Shown: piece by piece, positions 15,816 through 24,061 of the stretch
Numbering within the stretch: position 1 is the stretch's first letter
How the letters are laid out: each line of letters starts with the position of its first letter
Assembly (NCBI GenBank): GCA_934755305.1
Contig: CAKVLD010000035.1
Coordinates: 1-32,398, forward strand
Direction: 5' to 3'
Source of the DNA: an uncultured Clostridium sp.
Lineage (GTDB): Bacteria > Bacillota > Clostridia > Clostridiales > Clostridiaceae
Length of the DNA: 32,398 nucleotides
Program-made: the position numbers and the translations under genes
Notes under the pieces: generated by a model
The model's input: only the letters and a program-made list of their open reading frames with translations
Databases searched by the model: none
What the model was told of the DNA's origin: nothing

Positions 15816-16739
15816 TTATTTTAAAGTAAGACTCAAAAATTCCTCTTCAGTCAATATTTCAATAGGTTGACCACTTTCTATAAGAGATTCAGCCTTTCTA
15901 AGCTTTGTACTTTTATAAAAGTCATCTATTTCTTTTCTATTTTTTATTCCTGTAATTAGAATTTCAGTTTTCTTGGTTACAGAACTCCCTACTGTCCCTC
16001 CTAATTTATAAACTAAAGATGATGCTTCATACCTCTTCATAGAGTTTAAAGGCCCTGTAAACACAACCACTTTATCCCTAAAATAATCTGTATCTTGATT
16101 TAATTCTTTATTTAGTGAAAAAGCTTCTTTTTTAGTAACTTTCCCTTTTCCTTTTATTAAAGACGAACAAGGTTCATAACCACCCGGATAAATTTCTCCA
16201 AGTTTAATGCCGCCTTTTAAATTTAAAGTTACTAGATTATTTATTTTAAGCAAATCACAAATGTATATCATAACTTTAGCACAAGCTGTAGCATCTTCTG
16301 ATGCATTATGATGTTTAAACTCATGTCCAACAAATTTAGCTAAGGTATTTAATTTATGATTTTCCACATTATCTATGTGGTTTTTACTTAGAATCACTGT
16401 ACAAGCATATTTAAAATAAGGAAACTCAATACTATAATACTCTAATAAGTTTCTAAGAACGCTAAAATCAAAGGATGCGTTATGAGCTATTACAAGATTT
16501 CCTTCTAAATAAGGTTTAATTTCGTCCCATAGTTCACTAAAATTCTTTTCATTTTCAACATCCTTCGGAAATATACCATGAATCCATGTATTTTGAGGAA
16601 GAAATCTCATCTCTGGTGGCTTTATAAGCCAATATCTTTCTTCTATTATTTTATTGTTTACTACTTTTGTTATTCCTAAAGAACAAGCACTGTTCCTTTT
16701 TTCGTTTGCAGTTTCAAAATCTATAGCAACAAAATTCAT
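15816..16739 (-). CDS. DnaQ-like 3'-5' exonuclease with C-terminal BRCT domain
   Basis: A 307-residue two-domain protein. Residues 1 to about 170 are a DEDDh exonuclease: D7 and E9 in AIDFETA, the second Asp in AHNASFDFSVL, and HHNASEDATACA holding the His and last Asp. Residues about 215-305 are a BRCT domain (FRDKVVVFTGPLNSM...ASSLVYKLGGTVGSSVTKKTEILITG), as in NAD-dependent ligases and replication factor C. This combination is found in Firmicutes and suggests a DNA-repair or end-trimming role recruited through BRCT. The ATG has AAGGACTG upstream. It follows the pyruvate-kinase-like gene in the same orientation by 51 bases, so the two may be co-transcribed. Activity is inferred. Confidence 0.92.
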   Translation of the reverse strand: MNFVAIDFETANEKRNSACSLGITKVVNNKIIEERYWLIKPPEMRFLPQNTWIHGIFPKDVENEKNFSELWDEIKPYLEGNLVIAHNASFDFSVLRNLLEYYSIEFPYFKYACTVILSKNHIDNVENHKLNTLAKFVGHEFKHHNASEDATACAKVMIYICDLLKINNLVTLNLKGGIKLGEIYPGGYEPCSSLIKGKGKVTKKEAFSLNKELNQDTDYFRDKVVVFTGPLNSMKRYEASSLVYKLGGTVGSSVTKKTEILITGIKNRKEIDDFYKSTKLRKAESLIESGQPIEILTEEEFLSLTLK

Positions 16740-16790
16740 TATTATCAGTCCTTATACTAATTTAATACTACTAAAATATCATGTCTACTA

Positions 16791-17822
16791 TCATTTCTCA
16801 AGAATATCTTTCATTTTCTTTAGTAAATTATTTAAATATCTTAGTAAATATACAGGATTTTTAGCTCTTGTAAGTTCAGTACTTAACATTAATCCATTAA
16901 CTTTATTTAAAGAATATTTATAAATATCATTCACCTCTGAAATTGAAGGAACCAATGATTTAGCCATTGAATCCAAAATATAAGTTGCTATCACAAAAGG
17001 TTTATTATTTTTTTTCATTATATTTATTAATTTATCTTCGATAATTGGTATTTTATCTATAGGCACCTCACCTTTTAAATCTCCACGACCAAGTACTATT
17101 CCATCACTTACTTTTAATATATCATTAAAATTTAAGTAACCTTCATTACATTCTATTTTAGCCCATATTTTCAAATTATCAGTATTAATATTTAAACTAT
17201 CTAAATATCTTCTAAGTTCTATAATATTATTAGATGAAGTAACATAAGATAGACATATTATATCAACACCTTGCTTAAGTCCAAACTTAATATCTTTTTT
17301 ATCTTTTTTAGTAAGACTTAATCCATCTCTTTTTATACCAGGTGCATTTATCCCCTTACGTGCTCTTATTATCCCTCCACATTCAGTAATAGTTAAAATG
17401 TACTCTTTATTAATATCAAGGACTTTAAATCTCATTGTAGCATCTTTCATAAATATATATTTAACATTAGTTAGATCCTTTATACTTCCTTCATAGGCAA
17501 CAGGAATAATTCTATACTGTAAGTTTGTTTTCTTTAACATTAATTTTGTGTAATCTTTCTCCAACATAAAAATAATTTTTTCATTTTTAAATATTTTTAT
17601 CTCTTTATTAAAATGTTCAGATACTCTTAATTTATTTCCTTGCAAATCTTGTATTATTGAAACATTAGGATAGTTTATTTTAATTTCTTTCATTAAGTTT
17701 CCGTATTTTTCATAATCAGCATGTGAAAAATTAAATCTTGTCATAGTCATTCCTGCATCATAATAATCCTTAATATCTTTAGAACTATTAAATTTAGGAC
17801 CAACAGAACAAATTATGTCCAT
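16791..17822 (-). CDS. Short pyruvate kinase family protein (A and B domains only)
   Basis: A 343-residue divergent pyruvate kinase. Recognisable are IICSVGP at the start, RFNFSH (R29, N31, S33), KGINAPG, AKIECNEG (catalytic-type K222 and E224), GRGDLKGEVP (D248) and IATYILDSM (T280). A B-domain-like barrel lies around residues 65-155. The C-terminal allosteric domain of ordinary pyruvate kinases (about 470 residues or more) is absent. In the segment equivalent to DTKGPEIRT the protein reads DLQGNKLRV, i.e. Leu, Gln, Lys and Val at the positions reported to separate K+-independent from K+-dependent enzymes. I take ATG 17820-17822 as start since GGAGA lies 8 bases before it; an ATG five codons upstream has no binding site. 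It may be a specialised, unregulated isoform or have another substrate. Confidence 0.82.
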   Translation of the reverse strand: MDIICSVGPKFNSSKDIKDYYDAGMTMTRFNFSHADYEKYGNLMKEIKINYPNVSIIQDLQGNKLRVSEHFNKEIKIFKNEKIIFMLEKDYTKLMLKKTNLQYRIIPVAYEGSIKDLTNVKYIFMKDATMRFKVLDINKEYILTITECGGIIRARKGINAPGIKRDGLSLTKKDKKDIKFGLKQGVDIICLSYVTSSNNIIELRRYLDSLNINTDNLKIWAKIECNEGYLNFNDILKVSDGIVLGRGDLKGEVPIDKIPIIEDKLINIMKKNNKPFVIATYILDSMAKSLVPSISEVNDIYKYSLNKVNGLMLSTELTRAKNPVYLLRYLNNLLKKMKDILEK

Positions 17823-17947
17823 ACATATTTTCTCCATTATACTGCTTATATTTTATATTTATGAAAAATTCCTTCTCCTTATGTTAGTAAATATAAAGCT
17901 GTTATGTTATTATATATAAGCTTAATAAATAACTGAAAGGTAGAATA

Positions 17948-19054
17948 ATGATGAATTTTAATGAATTAGGAATTTCAAAAGATATAGAAACTATATTAAA
18001 TAAAAATGGTATTAAAATCCCAACACCAATACAAGAAGAATGTATAGAAGTGATAAAATCTGGTAAAGATATCATTGCAGAAGCAGATACAGGAACAGGT
18101 AAAACTTTGGGTTTTTTACTACCTATATTTGAAAATATTAATCCTTTATCAAAGGATACTCAATGCTTAATACTTACTCCTACTAGGGAATTAGCTATTC
18201 AAATCGCTAAAGAATCAGATAAGCTAAAAGAAGGGAAAGAAATAAATATATTAGCAGCATATGGTGGGAAAGATATAGCCTCACAACTTAAAAAGCTTAA
18301 AAATAATATACATTTAATAATAGCTACTCCAGGTAGATTATTAGATCATTTAAAAAGAGGCAGTATTAATTTATCAAAACTTAAAACTTTTGTACTAGAT
18401 GAAGCAGATCAAATGCTTTTAATGGGGTTTAAAAATGAAGTTGAAGATATAAAAAGATATACTTCTAAAAAACATCAAATTCTATGCTTCTCAGCTACTA
18501 TGGATTCTCAAGTAAAAAAACTTGCTTATAGATACATGAAAGACCCTATAGTTATATCAGTTAAAAAAGATAATAAAACTTTAGATAATATTACTCAAGA
18601 AGTTGTAGAAACTACTGATAGATGGAAACAAGATTCATTAATAAAAGTATTAAATATGGACAATCCTTTTATGGCTGTTATATTTTGTAGGACTAAAAGA
18701 AGAGCTGATAATCTTGAAATAGGATTATCCCAAGCTGGATTTAATTGTGCCAAAATACATAGTGACGTTCCCCAAAATAAACGAGAAAGAATAATGAAAA
18801 ACTTTAGAGAAGCTAAAATACAATATTTAATAGCTACTGATGTAGCGGCTAGAGGTATTGATGTTACAGGTGTTACACATATTTATAACTATGATATTCC
18901 TGAAACTTGTGAGTCTTATATTCATCGTATTGGTAGAACTGGCAGAGCAGGAGAAAAAGGATATACTTGTCTTTTCATAGATCCTAAAAATTTAAATATG
19001 CTAAAAGAGATAGAAAATCATATTGAAATGAAGATACCAAGAAGAACTCTTTAA
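17948..19054 (+). CDS. DEAD-box ATP-dependent RNA helicase, minimal core
   Basis: A 368-residue DEAD-box helicase comprising little more than the two RecA-like lobes. All motifs are present: Q motif (IPTPIQEE), I (ADTGTGKT), Ia (PTRELA), Ib (TPGRL), II (DEAD), III (SAT), IV (VIFCRTKRR), V (ATDVAARGID) and VI (HRIGRTGRAG). There is no basic or RNA-binding tail, unlike CshA or DbpA. Such short forms unwind RNA in ribosome assembly or mRNA turnover, often in the cold; which applies here is unknown. AAAGGTAG precedes two adjacent ATGs (17948 and 17951); either may be used. It is divergent from the pyruvate-kinase-like gene and ends at a strong terminator. Confidence 0.95.
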   Translation: MMNFNELGISKDIETILNKNGIKIPTPIQEECIEVIKSGKDIIAEADTGTGKTLGFLLPIFENINPLSKDTQCLILTPTRELAIQIAKESDKLKEGKEINILAAYGGKDIASQLKKLKNNIHLIIATPGRLLDHLKRGSINLSKLKTFVLDEADQMLLMGFKNEVEDIKRYTSKKHQILCFSATMDSQVKKLAYRYMKDPIVISVKKDNKTLDNITQEVVETTDRWKQDSLIKVLNMDNPFMAVIFCRTKRRADNLEIGLSQAGFNCAKIHSDVPQNKRERIMKNFREAKIQYLIATDVAARGIDVTGVTHIYNYDIPETCESYIHRIGRTGRAGEKGYTCLFIDPKNLNMLKEIENHIEMKIPRRTL

Positions 19055-19067
19055 ATCTATTTTAATT

Positions 19068-19127
19068 ATATATGACTATAATTAAGTTAAAATTTAATTC
19101 TAACTTACTATAGTCATATATTTTTTT
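19068..19127 (+). terminator. Terminator of the DEAD-box helicase gene
   Basis: ATATATGACTATA (19068-19080) pairs perfectly with TATAGTCATATAT (19109-19121), with a further inner AAGTTA/TAACTT stem, followed by a run of seven T residues. Confidence 0.88.
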
Positions 19128-19390
19128 AAGGGATAGAATTACATGTACAATTTTCGTAATTACACTTTTATCAAAATAAACAGTGTTTTTTTATCATTTT
19201 ATCAAATTTGATTTTTAGCGTTTTAAAAATTTTATTCTTAGATTAATTGCTATTTTTCCACACCAATATTTTTTTCAAAATCTACTTTTTTTTTAAATTG
19301 ATATAATACATTTATTGTTTTTTCTCCCTTTATATAACTTATATTCAATATAATACATTGTAAATCAATGAAAATAGAGGAAGAGAAAAT
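19128..19390. other. AT-rich intergenic stretch without a recognised gene
   Basis: With the two flanking terminators this makes a non-coding stretch of about 390 bases. It contains long T-runs on + and two TATAAT hexamers (19302-19307 and 19349-19354), but neither has a plausible -35 box. No open frame with a ribosome binding site was found. Confidence 0.4.
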
Positions 19391-19445
19391 TTTTATCAAA
19401 AAAGCTATACCTATATTTAATGTTGGTATAGCTTTTTTGATAAAA
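19391..19445. terminator. Perfect 21-bp terminator of the RNase Z gene
   Basis: Arms TTTTATCAAAAAAGCTATACC (first 20 bases and one more; 19391-19411) and its exact complement (19425-19445) enclose a 13-base loop. It abuts the stop codon of rnz on the minus strand, with U-rich sequence built into the stem. Confidence 0.85.
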
Positions 19446-20357
19446 TCAATCTTTAAATTGTAAATTTAATTGTAATCTATCACTACCTACTATAGTATTT
19501 TTAAATACCCGTAAGGCTGAATCCACATAAAATTCAGGATCAGCTATAGCTGTGCTAAAATGAGTTAATAATAACTTTTTTACATTTCCTTCTTTTGCGA
19601 GATATGCAGCTTCTCTAAAAGTCATATGTTTATTTTTTATGGCTTTATGTATATCTTCATCACAACCATAAGTACCTTCACAAATAAACAAATCACTATC
19701 TTTTATAAATTCATTCATGGTAACTAAAGGTCTTGAATCTGTTATGAAAGATAATTTTATTCCTTTTCTAGGCTGCCCCATTACCATATTAGGCATATAT
19801 GTAACACCATTTAATTCTATAGATTTATCCTCTTTTTGCAATTTACTCCATAACACTTTAGGTACTTTATTATTATTAGCTTTTTCTATATCAAACTTAG
19901 GTCTTCTTTTAAAATAAAAACTATATCCTATACAAGGAGTAGAATGATCAAGCTCTAAAATAGATATACTTAAAGTATTATTATAAAGACATATATCTTC
20001 TGAAGGGCATTCTACAACTTTAACCTCATAAGGTAAATATTTAGATACTACCATAAGTCCTTCAATGGCTTCTTTAATTCCTTTAGGACCTATAATAAGA
20101 AGAGGTTCTACTCTATTACTATTTCCTATAGTACTAAGTAATCCAGGTAATCCTATAATGTGATCAGCATGAATATGAGTTATACATATTACATCAATAG
20201 TCTTAAAGCCTGTATTAGCTATTTTCATAGATACTTGGGTACCTTCTCCACAATCTACTAGAATTTTATGTCCCATAAAATTTATTAAAAGCGAAGATAA
20301 AAATCTTTCAGGTGTTGGCATTCCTCCACCACAACCCAATAAAGTTAAATCTACCAT
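19446..20357 (-). CDS. rnz: Ribonuclease Z
   Basis: A 303-residue metallo-beta-lactamase-fold endonuclease that removes tRNA 3' trailers. The zinc motif is THIHADHIIGLPG (H61, H63, D65, H66). Other ligands are seen in ELDHSTPCIGYSF, FITDSRPL, FICEGTYG and LLTHFSTA. GCGGGMPTPERFLSS at the N-terminus is family-typical, as is the length of about 300 residues. The ATG has AAGGAGGT 4-5 bases upstream. It may be co-transcribed with the downstream-facing neighbours only weakly, since a terminator separates it from the unknown gene at 20451-21389. Confidence 0.94.
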   Translation of the reverse strand: MVDLTLLGCGGGMPTPERFLSSLLINFMGHKILVDCGEGTQVSMKIANTGFKTIDVICITHIHADHIIGLPGLLSTIGNSNRVEPLLIIGPKGIKEAIEGLMVVSKYLPYEVKVVECPSEDICLYNNTLSISILELDHSTPCIGYSFYFKRRPKFDIEKANNNKVPKVLWSKLQKEDKSIELNGVTYMPNMVMGQPRKGIKLSFITDSRPLVTMNEFIKDSDLFICEGTYGCDEDIHKAIKNKHMTFREAAYLAKEGNVKKLLLTHFSTAIADPEFYVDSALRVFKNTIVGSDRLQLNLQFKD

Positions 20358-20428
20358 ATATACCTCCTTATAAAAAAACTATATTTTTCTTATTAATTAT
20401 ATATTATATACAAATGTATCAAAATAAA

Positions 20429-20458
20429 AAGCCCTTTAAAACTTTAAGTTTTAAGGAC
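20429..20458 (-). terminator. Terminator of the 312-residue hypothetical gene
   Basis: On the minus strand AGTCCTTAAAACTT pairs with AAGTTTTAAAGGGCTT, followed by TTTTATTTT. The first arm overlaps the stop codon region. Confidence 0.8.
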
Positions 20459-21389
20459 TAAATATTTTATTTATAGATTTCTTTAGATTTTGAACTTCCC
20501 TATGAATACTATTAATATCTATATTAATAGTATTCAAATTTTCTTCCATAACTTTGCTATTAACTATTTGCCCAATCTTATAATCCATTTTCATAAGATT
20601 TATAGCTACATCTGATTTCTTCTTTATTAATTTATAGTTTTCTATACTAGACATAATTTTATTTATATATAATTCTTCCATAGGAACTTTAGAATTAAAT
20701 CTGGATAAACCATCAATTTTCTCTTTTAACAGTATTAGCCTTTCCAAAATATAATTTAAGGTCAACTTAGCATAATCGTAATTATTATTATGAAGATGTT
20801 CTGGAATTATAGAAATAGTTTCTATAATTCCAGAAGAAATCTTAAGCATATCATTAAATATTATTTCTTTATTTATGTACTCTAAATAAGCTTTATATTC
20901 ATTTTTTCTATCTTCTAAAGTTACACTATGCCTTGCTAAATATATATTTATAGTATGCTTATCTAATAATATTTCTACCACTTTATTAAGTTCAATAGCA
21001 GCTTTACTGCATGCCTCATCTAATATGTTTTTAGTTAATGTAGATGCATTTACATATAAAAGTTTAAAATTTTCAAATAAAGTCACAAAAGCTCCTAAAG
21101 AGTTTGCAAAACAACTTTCCTCAGGTTTTTCTTGATTTGTTTCAACATATTTGCTTTCATAAAACTTATCTAGTGATTGTTCTAATCTAATTATGGTTAT
21201 CTCAAGTTCATATCTTGCAGAATTAAGAAAAAATATATCATTATTTAATGCATGTAATGATCTTGGGTATTCTCCAATACTATTAGAATACTCCTCACTT
21301 TTTTCAAATATCTCATCTATTAATTTATCTATTTGTTTTGTATTATTTTTTTCTTTAGCATCCCTCTTAAAAAACTTAAATATACTCAT
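20451..21389 (-). CDS. Hypothetical helical protein, 312 residues
   Basis: I do not recognise a family. The protein begins MSIFKFFKRDAKEKNN, a basic and aromatic N-terminus that could touch the membrane surface, and is otherwise almost entirely predicted helix with many Leu/Ile/Asn/Lys heptad-like stretches. The last 40 residues (NLNTINIDINSIHREVQNLK) look like a coiled coil. No transmembrane segment, metal motif or nucleotide-binding loop is visible. Its general look recalls helical scaffold proteins, but this is only an impression. It has its own terminator and is upstream of RNase Z in the same orientation. Confidence 0.7.
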   Translation of the reverse strand: MSIFKFFKRDAKEKNNTKQIDKLIDEIFEKSEEYSNSIGEYPRSLHALNNDIFFLNSARYELEITIIRLEQSLDKFYESKYVETNQEKPEESCFANSLGAFVTLFENFKLLYVNASTLTKNILDEACSKAAIELNKVVEILLDKHTINIYLARHSVTLEDRKNEYKAYLEYINKEIIFNDMLKISSGIIETISIIPEHLHNNNYDYAKLTLNYILERLILLKEKIDGLSRFNSKVPMEELYINKIMSSIENYKLIKKKSDVAINLMKMDYKIGQIVNSKVMEENLNTINIDINSIHREVQNLKKSINKIFSP

Positions 21390-21440
21390 GTAAATCTATC
21401 CTTGTCTTATACCTTATTTTAATATTGATGTCTATTTTTA

Positions 21441-21611
21441 TTATACTATTGTATTTGTATAATTCAATAAAAGTATATCTTTTTCTAATGTATTATATTT
21501 TATACCTTTAGGTTTTTTATTCATTAACAAAATAACATCATGATAATTATTATAAATACATTTTGTTATATTTTCTTCATTATTGTAGCCATGTAATTTT
21601 ATAAGTATTAG
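21441..21611 (-). pseudogene. Unassigned open stretch downstream of the MerR remnant
   Basis: An open frame of about 56 codons on the minus strand, including YNNEENITKCIYNNYHDVIL and MNKKPKGIKYNTLEKDI. It has no start codon with a ribosome binding site and begins five bases after the MerR remnant's stop, in another frame. It may be the frameshifted end of that gene or a separate fragment. I do not recognise the family. Confidence 0.3.
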
Positions 21612-21615
21612 TTAA

Positions 21616-21875
21616 TTAAGCTTTATTATATTCATATATTAAATCTCCAGTAATTTTTGCAATAGAAAAATCATCTGACTTATCAGAGCTTTTAAGTAAA
21701 TAATATCTTTCTAATTCATTTTTTATATAAATTTTATTTATATCTATTCTATTAAAGTTTTCTAGCTCCTTACGTCTTTCAGTTATGCACATTTTCTTAT
21801 TTTAAGTTTTTTAATTTTTTTATCTATAAAAGCTTCTTCTTTTTCTAGTAGATTTAATAACCCTTCACTATTACA
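21616..21875 (-). pseudogene. MerR-family regulator remnant (3' part, frameshifted)
   Basis: Read on the minus strand, one frame gives NSEGLLNLLEKEEAFIDKKI and KKLKIRKCA before a stop. The next frame carries on with CITERRKELENF, INKIYIKNELERYYLLKSSD and KITGDLIYEYNKA. This is the pattern of the dimerisation helix and the first part of the effector domain in MerR-type drug regulators (BmrR/BltR-like). A frameshift near 21785-21800 joins the two pieces. The DNA-binding N-terminus is missing. The neighbouring MATE pump remnant fits a regulator-efflux pair. Assignment is from pattern recognition only. Confidence 0.5.
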
Positions 21876-22114
21876 TTATATTTAGTGGATTTAATATTTT
21901 TTCATCTTCACTTTTTACTGCTTTATGTGATGGAAAAACATCTGCAATTATTTCTTTTGCTAGAACTTTCGTATGTATGATAATTTCACTAACTATATTA
22001 CCTAAAATTATTGGTTTAACTGGAGTATGGATAGCTGTTCCCTTAGCAGAGTTAATAACTTTTATCCTTTCTATATATTATAATAAAAAATATAAAAGTG
22101 TATATAATTATTAA
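21875..22114 (+). pseudogene. MATE-family efflux pump remnant (C-terminal ~79 residues)
   Basis: In frame on the plus strand: IIFSGFNIFSSSLFTALCDG, then KTSAIISFARTF and GLTGVWIAVPLAELITFILS, ending YKSVYNY. This matches the last transmembrane helices of MATE multidrug/Na+ antiporters, which are normally about 450 residues. The first 370 or so residues are absent and there is no start signal. A good terminator follows. The sequence that remains has no internal stop, so decay is probably recent. Confidence 0.72.
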
Positions 22115-22129
22115 AGTTATATCAAACTG

Positions 22130-22164
22130 AAACTACTATAAAGTTATATTTATAGTAGTTTTTT
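22130..22164 (+). terminator. Terminator of the MATE remnant
   Basis: AAACTACTATAAA and TTTATAGTAGTTT are exact complements around a 6-base loop, followed by more T residues. Confidence 0.82.
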
Positions 22165-22250
22165 ATGAAAATATGCCTTAATGTATATTTTTTTAAGTTT
22201 ATTATCATATATTTTAAGCTATATAAATTACAGATAACATAAGTCCACTT

Positions 22251-22292
22251 TATAAATATGTATTAATTTGTTATATTTAATACATATTTATA
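22251..22292 (+). promoter_or_regulatory. Perfect 16-bp inverted repeat abutting a ribosome binding site
   Basis: TATAAATATGTATTAA (22251-22266) and TTAATACATATTTATA (22277-22292) are exact complements with a 10-base loop. The AAGGAGGT of the zinc-ribbon gene starts at the very next bases. No terminator T-run follows. It could be a repressor operator or an mRNA hairpin affecting translation or stability. Confidence 0.55.
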
Positions 22293-22306
22293 AAGGAGGT
22301 TATAAT

Positions 22307-22933
22307 ATGTATTGTTCAAACTGTGGTGAGCAAGCAAAAAATGGAGATAATTTTTGCAGAAAATGTGGTACTAAATTAAGCTTAAATAAGGTGGAAGATG
22401 ATTCTGAAAAACATATTAATAGTGCTCATGCCATAAATAAAAATAATTTACAAGAAAAGAAAGATGGGTTTTATTATTATCAAGAATCAACTAATAGAAA
22501 GGAAAGAAAGAAATTAAGCAGAAAAATAAAGATTCTTGGAATTTCTTTAGCTTTAATTACGATACTAATTACTGGAATTATACTAAGTATTTCTACTCCA
22601 GAAAAGACAGTTAAGGAATTTATTAATTACTTATCTAATGGAAAATATACAGAATGTATTAAATGTATGGACACACAACAAATATTTGAAGCTGTAACAA
22701 ACTCAAATATTTCTTATGATGAATATTCTTCTAAACTTTCAAATGCATATAAAGAAGAATTTTCAAACACCAAAATAGCTATAAATAGTCTAAATAAAAG
22801 TATGGAAGAAGAGGACAAGTGCATTATAAGAGCTAATGTAACTATTATTTGTAATAATCAAAAAGAAGATACTCAATACGAATTTACTCTAGTAAAAAGA
22901 AAAAATAAATGGTATATTAACGATTTAGAATAA
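22307..22933 (+). CDS. Zinc-ribbon membrane protein with extracytoplasmic domain
   Basis: A 208-residue protein. The N-terminal zinc ribbon has C3, C6, C17 and C20 (YCSNCG...FCRKCG). A charged linker follows, then one transmembrane helix at about residues 75-96 (IKILGISLALITILITGIIL). The C-terminal 110 residues look like a DUF4878/NTF2-like domain (TPEKTVKEFINYLSNGKYTE...KRKNKWYINDL) that would lie outside the membrane. The start at 22307 is set by AAGGAGGT; the longer frame upstream overlaps the inverted repeat and has no binding site. The architecture is common in clostridia and its function is unknown. A terminator shared with the convergent esterase follows. Confidence 0.85.
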   Translation: MYCSNCGEQAKNGDNFCRKCGTKLSLNKVEDDSEKHINSAHAINKNNLQEKKDGFYYYQESTNRKERKKLSRKIKILGISLALITILITGIILSISTPEKTVKEFINYLSNGKYTECIKCMDTQQIFEAVTNSNISYDEYSSKLSNAYKEEFSNTKIAINSLNKSMEEEDKCIIRANVTIICNNQKEDTQYEFTLVKRKNKWYINDLE

Positions 22934-22935
22934 TT

Positions 22936-22976
22936 AAAAGGAGTTTTGCTATTAGTTTATATAGTAAAACTCCTTT
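22936..22976. terminator. Bidirectional terminator
   Basis: AAAAGGAGTTTTGCTAT and ATAGTAAAACTCCTTT pair with one bulge or wobble, between the convergent zinc-ribbon and esterase genes. Confidence 0.8.
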
Positions 22977-22980
22977 ATTT

Positions 22981-24041
22981 TTACCACTTCTTAATCTGTT
23001 TAATAGTTCTAATAATACTTTCAGCCATTTTATTATGTGTTTTTTCACTTGGATGAAAATTCACTCCTATTCCATCTTCATCTTTTTGTAAATCTAACTT
23101 TTTGTAGTATATATTATAATCATTATTATCATAAGAATACTTATTTACTACTTCTTCTACACTTTCGCAAAGTTCTTGTCCCATAACACCTAAAATACAT
23201 AAAATAGTGGCATCTTTATTATGACTTCTAACATAATTAATAAAATTATAATACTCTTCCTTAAACTTATCTATTCTACTACATATCCCTCTAGTATAGC
23301 TTGTATCATTAGTTCCAAGATTTATTACCACAATATCTGGTGAGAATTTATCATTATTCCAAATTTCATTATTATTTAATTTTAATCTTTTGCTCATTTC
23401 TAGATCTGTATATTTATATAACTTAGGCATAAGACATTCATCTAAAGGTTCATTAACATCTTCCTCAACATAATTAGATATTACACCAATACCACTCCAG
23501 CTTATAAGATTAAAATCCGCATTAAAATGATTTGCCACTAAAGCTGCATAAGCTTTCAAACAATTTTCACTTGAAGTAGAAAATTCATCAATTTCACAAA
23601 CTCCTTCTATACCATATCCACAAGTAATAGAATCACCTATAAATTCAATTCTTTTATCTTTTGGCACTGTTTTTATAGGCATTTCTTCACTATCAATATA
23701 TAAACCTTCTATTCCAACAAAAGAAAATGCAGCTTCGGACAATTTAGTAATTCTAATTTTTATACTTTTTTTACATCAGACTTATATAATTCATATGTTG
23801 CTTTTTTTTCTTTTAATTCTATTCTTTTACTAGGAATTAATTCGTCATTTATAAATACTGCTATCCAGGCATTTAACCTTTCTTCGTTATTAAAGTTATC
23901 AGTACTAATGACCGCTTGTAATAATTTACCTTCAAATTCAAATTCTATACCTGATGATGAATATCCTAAATATCTAACGCCATCTTTACATAAACTTCTA
24001 CCTAAGATTTTTACATTATTATCTTCAGCTAAAAATTTCAT
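22981..24041 (-). pseudogene. CE2-like SGNH esterase, split by a frameshift
   Basis: Two open frames on minus, 24041-23760 (93 residues) and 23742-22981, are one gene of about 353 codons. The first gives a jelly-roll, carbohydrate-binding-like domain (RSLCKDGVRYLGYSSSGIEF). The second gives the SGNH hydrolase with block I FIGDSITCGYG (nucleophile Ser), block III INLGTNDT and the catalytic His in VNFHPSEKTH. Family 2 carbohydrate esterases have this order. Restoring one A in the run of seven (T7 on +, 23766-23772) reads KSDVKKSIKIRITKLSEAAF and joins the domains without loss. Thus it is a pseudogene, a phase-variable gene or a sequencing error. The first start has AAAGGAG. It is 20 bases from the DJ-1/PfpI gene and probably in its operon. 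Confidence 0.8.
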
Positions 24042-24061
24042 ACTTAAGCTCCTTTATAAAA

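Larger units (their letters stand above)
21390..22306. other. 917-base region of gene remnants between two intact genes
   Basis: There is no intact gene here. From left to right it holds an unassigned open stretch on minus (21441-21611), the 3' remnant of a MerR-type regulator on minus (21616-21875), the 3' remnant of a MATE efflux pump on plus (21875-22114), the pump's terminator and a perfect inverted repeat before the zinc-ribbon gene. The arrangement is what remains of a divergent regulator-pump pair after loss of the middle. Confidence 0.6.

Noticed and set aside
19302..19354. Two TATAAT boxes before the rnz terminator, as a possible small RNA promoter.
   Set aside because: Neither has a -35 element at 16-18 bases, and TATAAT is frequent by chance in such AT-rich DNA.
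19368..19463. A 31-codon open frame on + (MKIEEEKIFIKKAIP...).
   Set aside because: No ribosome binding site, and most of it runs through the perfect terminator hairpin of rnz and into the rnz coding region.
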